From positions 8,526,114 through 8,590,113 of the forward strand of contig OZ022242.1 in NCBI GenBank assembly GCA_963978895.1: DNA of 64,000 bases, read 5' to 3'. Under the pieces are notes generated by a model. It searched no databases. It was not told the DNA's origin and worked only from the letters and a program-made list of their open reading frames with translations. This document shows, piece by piece, positions 60,628 to 64,000 of the stretch (position 1 is its first letter; each line of letters opens with the position of its first letter). The stretch is from Erpobdella octoculata. Taxonomy: Eukaryota; Annelida; Clitellata; Hirudinida; Erpobdellidae. The position numbers were made by a program, and so were the translations under genes.

Positions 60628-62556
60628 TCATAAATTACTAACAACGTCTTCGGAGGTTGATGAAAACAGTGAAACATTGGAGAGACATGTTTCAAGGGAT
60701 GGGGTTATTGAGGGTCTGCCGCGAACTGGATGAGGAGGGTGATGGTCCTCCCTGGGCGTGGGGGAAACTTCGTTAACGTTCAGTTTGGAGAGATCGTTGT
60801 TGACAGCGCATGTCAGAGGCGTTTGGTTAGTTGTGGTAACGTGCAATATTTTGTGGTTATCTATGTGCTTTTGTTGCTGCGTCTTGTCACCGTTGTTTTG
60901 AGTGGTTTGTTTGTTTTTCGAATCTGAACGCGAAACAGTTGGCTCTATTCTATCATCCAACGTGGAGTGAGTTTTCAGATCTTTAATGGATTTCCGGCTG
61001 GTTGTTGGGTTTGGTGATGGGGGAATCAGAATTGTCTTATTTTCATTTGGTGTATCAGGTGGTGACAGTGACTTGGCCACTTGAAGGGGAAAAGTTTTCT
61101 TCAAGCCGCTGAACAACGCTGGAACGTTTTTCACGAGTGAAGCAGCCATCCTAGATGATTTCTTCTTTGAAATTTTTGACTTGGAACTGCTGGGGTTTGT
61201 GAGGAAAAAATTATTCGGTTGAGTGACAGAGAGTGATGGTTTACCGGGCGAGGAAAAGTCTGAATGCGGAGAAGCCTTTGTGACGTTGAAGGAATTTATT
61301 ATTACTTCGTGATCGGAAACAGCTGCAGGAGAATCCAACTCAGAGTTGACACTTCTATTTTCGTTACTGCTCGACCTTTGGGTTTCCGAACTGATATTTA
61401 GAGCATCTGTCGACTGGACCAAGTGCGGCATCAGTGTGTCTTTTCCGAGAATCAGAATAGGTGTACTTTCTATGCCTTCCACTGTATTGGAACGAGCTAC
61501 CTTTCTTCTGCTTCTGGAGTAATGAATAGGAGAAATTCCGGTCGAACTATCACTTTGATTATCACCAACAGCACTTTCTTGACCTGACATATCAATGGAA
61601 TTTTGCCTCAATAGTAACGTGGTCGGCTTTTTTGGTCTTGATCGCTCTAATAAGAAATGTTTTAAAGTCTCGTTTAAGGTGGGTGCAAGTTTCTGTGGGT
61701 CGTTGATTGGCTGATAAGAATCTTCTGTGATTGTTTGAGAAGAGGTACATGATTTGTTTTTCCTTAATGACGCAAGGTACGGTCTCGAGGGCTGGGTGAG
61801 AACGTGAGAATTCAACTCCGTTCCGCAGAATTTGTCTATCGTTTTCGGCCTCCGCAGACAGAAGGATTTCAGTTTGGAAGATGAGTCGCTGTCGGATCTT
61901 TGAATTCTACTTTGTTTAAGGAACTGAGTAAATTGCGATGGCTTAACATAGCCACTCAAATTTTTCAACTTGTTTTCTAGTTGGTTTTTCGTGTCATTTT
62001 CATCTTCTTCGTTTTCTTCTTCTTCTTTGGCGAGAGGGGCAAGCTTTCCCATCGCTGCGTCATTTCTTTCGTCGCAACTTTCTGAACGTATAATGCGAAT
62101 CGGTTGAACCTTGCAAGTTTGTATGTGCTTGAAGTTTTCATAACTATTCATTGAATGCGAAGGCCCTGAAACTGTAAGATGTCTCATAAGAGAACTCGGT
62201 TTTTGTTCTTTCTTTTTGCCCTCATCCTCGCTTTTTCTGATGGACTTGTTATTAACAATTGGTACGGATAGTTCGTCCTTTTTTGTGTGACCATCTTTGC
62301 TCAATCGTGAGTTTTGGAAAAGCAAATTTCTAAGTTGTTTCGATCTGTCTGTGCCCTCATTTGTAAATTCAGAAGAATATGGCGCACTAACAAGATCATC
62401 CTCTTCTTCTGGTGAACTTTCAAAGACATTGAGTTCAGGTTGATTTGTGAGGAAAGCTTCTTTGACCAATCGACGAGGAGGAAGTTTTGGCCTTGTCCTG
62501 AGAGAAATGATTTTTGAAGTGCTTTGTTTGTCTGAGTCGATAACGATAGACACCAT
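60628..62556 (-). CDS. Large single-exon open frame, disordered Ser/Lys-rich protein; candidate N-terminal exon of the GEF
   Basis: 642 codons from ATG (AAAATGG, a good start context) to TGA. There is no recognised domain. It is rich in Ser, Asn, Lys and Pro, with an acidic run (KEEEENEEDENDTK), basic patches (SKISKKKSSRM) and several RxxS sites that look like kinase targets (IRSESCDER, LRRPKTIDK, ARSNTVEG). It lies upstream of the DH exons on the same strand. Five codons before the stop, GACGTT is followed by GTTAGT, a usable donor in phase 0. The DH exon at 54317 starts in phase 0, so the joint SEDV-DKRDLILKEF would be in frame. Vertebrate ARHGEF17 also has a very long disordered amino-terminal region. 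The alternative is an independent intronless gene ending at TGA. Confidence 0.7.
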   Translation of the reverse strand: MVSIVIDSDKQSTSKIISLRTRPKLPPRRLVKEAFLTNQPELNVFESSPEEEDDLVSAPYSSEFTNEGTDRSKQLRNLLFQNSRLSKDGHTKKDELSVPIVNNKSIRKSEDEGKKKEQKPSSLMRHLTVSGPSHSMNSYENFKHIQTCKVQPIRIIRSESCDERNDAAMGKLAPLAKEEEENEEDENDTKNQLENKLKNLSGYVKPSQFTQFLKQSRIQRSDSDSSSKLKSFCLRRPKTIDKFCGTELNSHVLTQPSRPYLASLRKNKSCTSSQTITEDSYQPINDPQKLAPTLNETLKHFLLERSRPKKPTTLLLRQNSIDMSGQESAVGDNQSDSSTGISPIHYSRSRRKVARSNTVEGIESTPILILGKDTLMPHLVQSTDALNISSETQRSSSNENRSVNSELDSPAAVSDHEVIINSFNVTKASPHSDFSSPGKPSLSVTQPNNFFLTNPSSSKSKISKKKSSRMAASLVKNVPALFSGLKKTFPLQVAKSLSPPDTPNENKTILIPPSPNPTTSRKSIKDLKTHSTLDDRIEPTVSRSDSKNKQTTQNNGDKTQQQKHIDNHKILHVTTTNQTPLTCAVNNDLSKLNVNEVSPTPREDHHPPHPVRGRPSITPSLETCLSNVSLFSSTSEDVVSNL

Positions 62557-64000
62557 TTTAGTCGGACGCTGCAGATCTGTAGTGTGTTTTTGTTTGAAGA
62601 ATGTTGAGCTGATGGTTTCTCAGAGTTGTTCTCTAGTTAACAACTTATTGTTGAGGTTTCTAGTTGTATAATCAATTCATTAAAAGTTATGCTAACTTAA
62701 ATTATTGGAATTTAGTCGAATACCTAATTTTCAACAATAACAAAACATTGAAATATTTACTTCAAAAATTAACAAGAATTTCAATTCCTCTAATACATGT
62801 AATTAAAAATATATTAACTTACAATTCGGTGTAACGGCATGCATGACAATACAAACAACTCACTGTAATGCAACAACAACAACTACTACTATTACTACTT
62901 TTACATCATTTTCCAGCAAATAAATAACTCTCCATCTTCTTTACTTTTCCATAACTTTTCCTTCGCCTTCATTCACTTTTATACAATTGCTTTCCAGCCT
63001 GCTGCAGAACTTATATGCACGCACCTTTATCGGTCTTTCATTCACCATTCATTTCATATCTATAAAAACACAACATAATAAGATTTCCAGAATGAATTCG
63101 CGAAGAACGAAAAAAATTTGATCAAGTGTTTATTTGCTTCTTTGTTTTGGAATGTTTTCTAATGCTGAGTTGGAATGGAAACTGATGATTTTATTGCTGC
63201 TTTAATTGCTTTTCCATTTGAATTTTTTAACACTCATTTTACCAACCTGGTATAAAAATTGTTTTAGTTAATTTTCAATCTGAAACTTTAGCTCTAACAC
63301 AAAGTGTGTTTTTACTGAAATACAGGAATCATTGATTCAAATTTCCAAACAGCTTAAGGTACCGACTAAATTTCGAATTTAGTGAATTTACGCATATAAC
63401 GCGCACTTTGACGTGTCTGGAAAAGTCAAAATATATGTTGCTTTATCAATCATAAAATGTAAATATGTCAAATGTATTTTTGATATTATACATAATACAT
63501 TTGTGTTTATCTATAAAGCCACATCCTTTTTATCCCCTCCATGCCTTCATAGGTGCGCGTAATACGCAAAAAAATACGCTATGTTTTCTTCTGTGTTATT
63601 CATGCTGCAATTTTGAATACATTTAAATTTTTGCAATATTTGCGTTTAAGGGTATCATTTTAAACTCATTCGACAACTTACATGGCTTCTCCGGTCAATC
63701 GCTTTTTTTTTATAAAAAAGTGTTTTAACATTTTTTCTTAGCTATTTTGGGAATAAAATAATTTAAAAAAACTTTTTAAAATACCACGTTTTTGTGAACT
63801 GAAAAGAAGAAAATAATTTGTCTCTGGGCTGTGTCAGAAATGTTTTGATGGAGGCATGCATTAATTCTGGACATCCGTATAACAAACAAGCCACAAATTG
63901 TTAACACTTAAAACGTGGGGCGTTTTTTACTCAAACCAACCATTTGCTATATTTTAAGCAGGATAGATTGTTTTTTTAATATAAATGGCGCCCCACGTTT
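62557..64000. other. Region upstream of the large minus-strand exon, no gene seen
   Basis: Holds the probable leader and promoter of the gene starting at 62556. AT-rich, with no TATA box that I would trust, no open frame with homology, and a short CAACAACAACTACTACTATTACT run at about 62870-62900. Confidence 0.45.

Overview
This is animal nuclear DNA, probably from an invertebrate. It is AT-rich, its genes are split into many short exons with GT/AG introns, and a large part of it is transposons and simple repeats. I cannot name the species. The three genes match animal families closely, but nothing I see fixes the phylum.

Layout. 0-8.9 kb: microsatellite, minisatellite and old repeat fragments, with no gene seen. 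8.9-20.5 kb, plus strand: a secreted zinc carboxypeptidase of the M14 A/B family, read in at least 11 exons, with a B-type (Asp) specificity residue and an unusual charged, coiled-coil-like tail of about 185 residues. 22.7-31.6 kb, minus strand and convergent with the carboxypeptidase: glycogenin. Six exons encode the complete glucosyltransferase domain. A huge terminal exon follows, and a second candidate terminal exon lies further downstream. Together they carry three copies of the glycogen-synthase-binding motif that is usually present once. 31.7-41 kb: intergenic DNA with a LINE end, a telomere-like minisatellite, and a hAT transposon with a perfect 8-bp target duplication that has been filled by a Helitron pair and a perfect tRNA-like inverted repeat. 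41.0-54.3 kb, minus strand: a DH-PH Rho guanine nucleotide exchange factor of ARHGEF17 type in ten phase-consistent exons, whose 6.8-kb intron holds SINEs, a Helitron, a hAT remnant and long minisatellites. 60.6-62.6 kb, minus strand: one 642-codon open frame for a disordered protein, probably the amino-terminal exon of the same GEF. 62.6-64 kb: upstream DNA with nothing recognised.

The three genes do not form a pathway: one is a secreted peptidase, one primes glycogen synthesis and one signals through Rho. Exon chains were built by hand from homology, splice signals and reading phase. Every internal junction listed is in phase. Three points stay open: one short carboxypeptidase exon, the splice into the downstream glycogenin exon, and the link between the large 60.6-kb exon and the DH exons.
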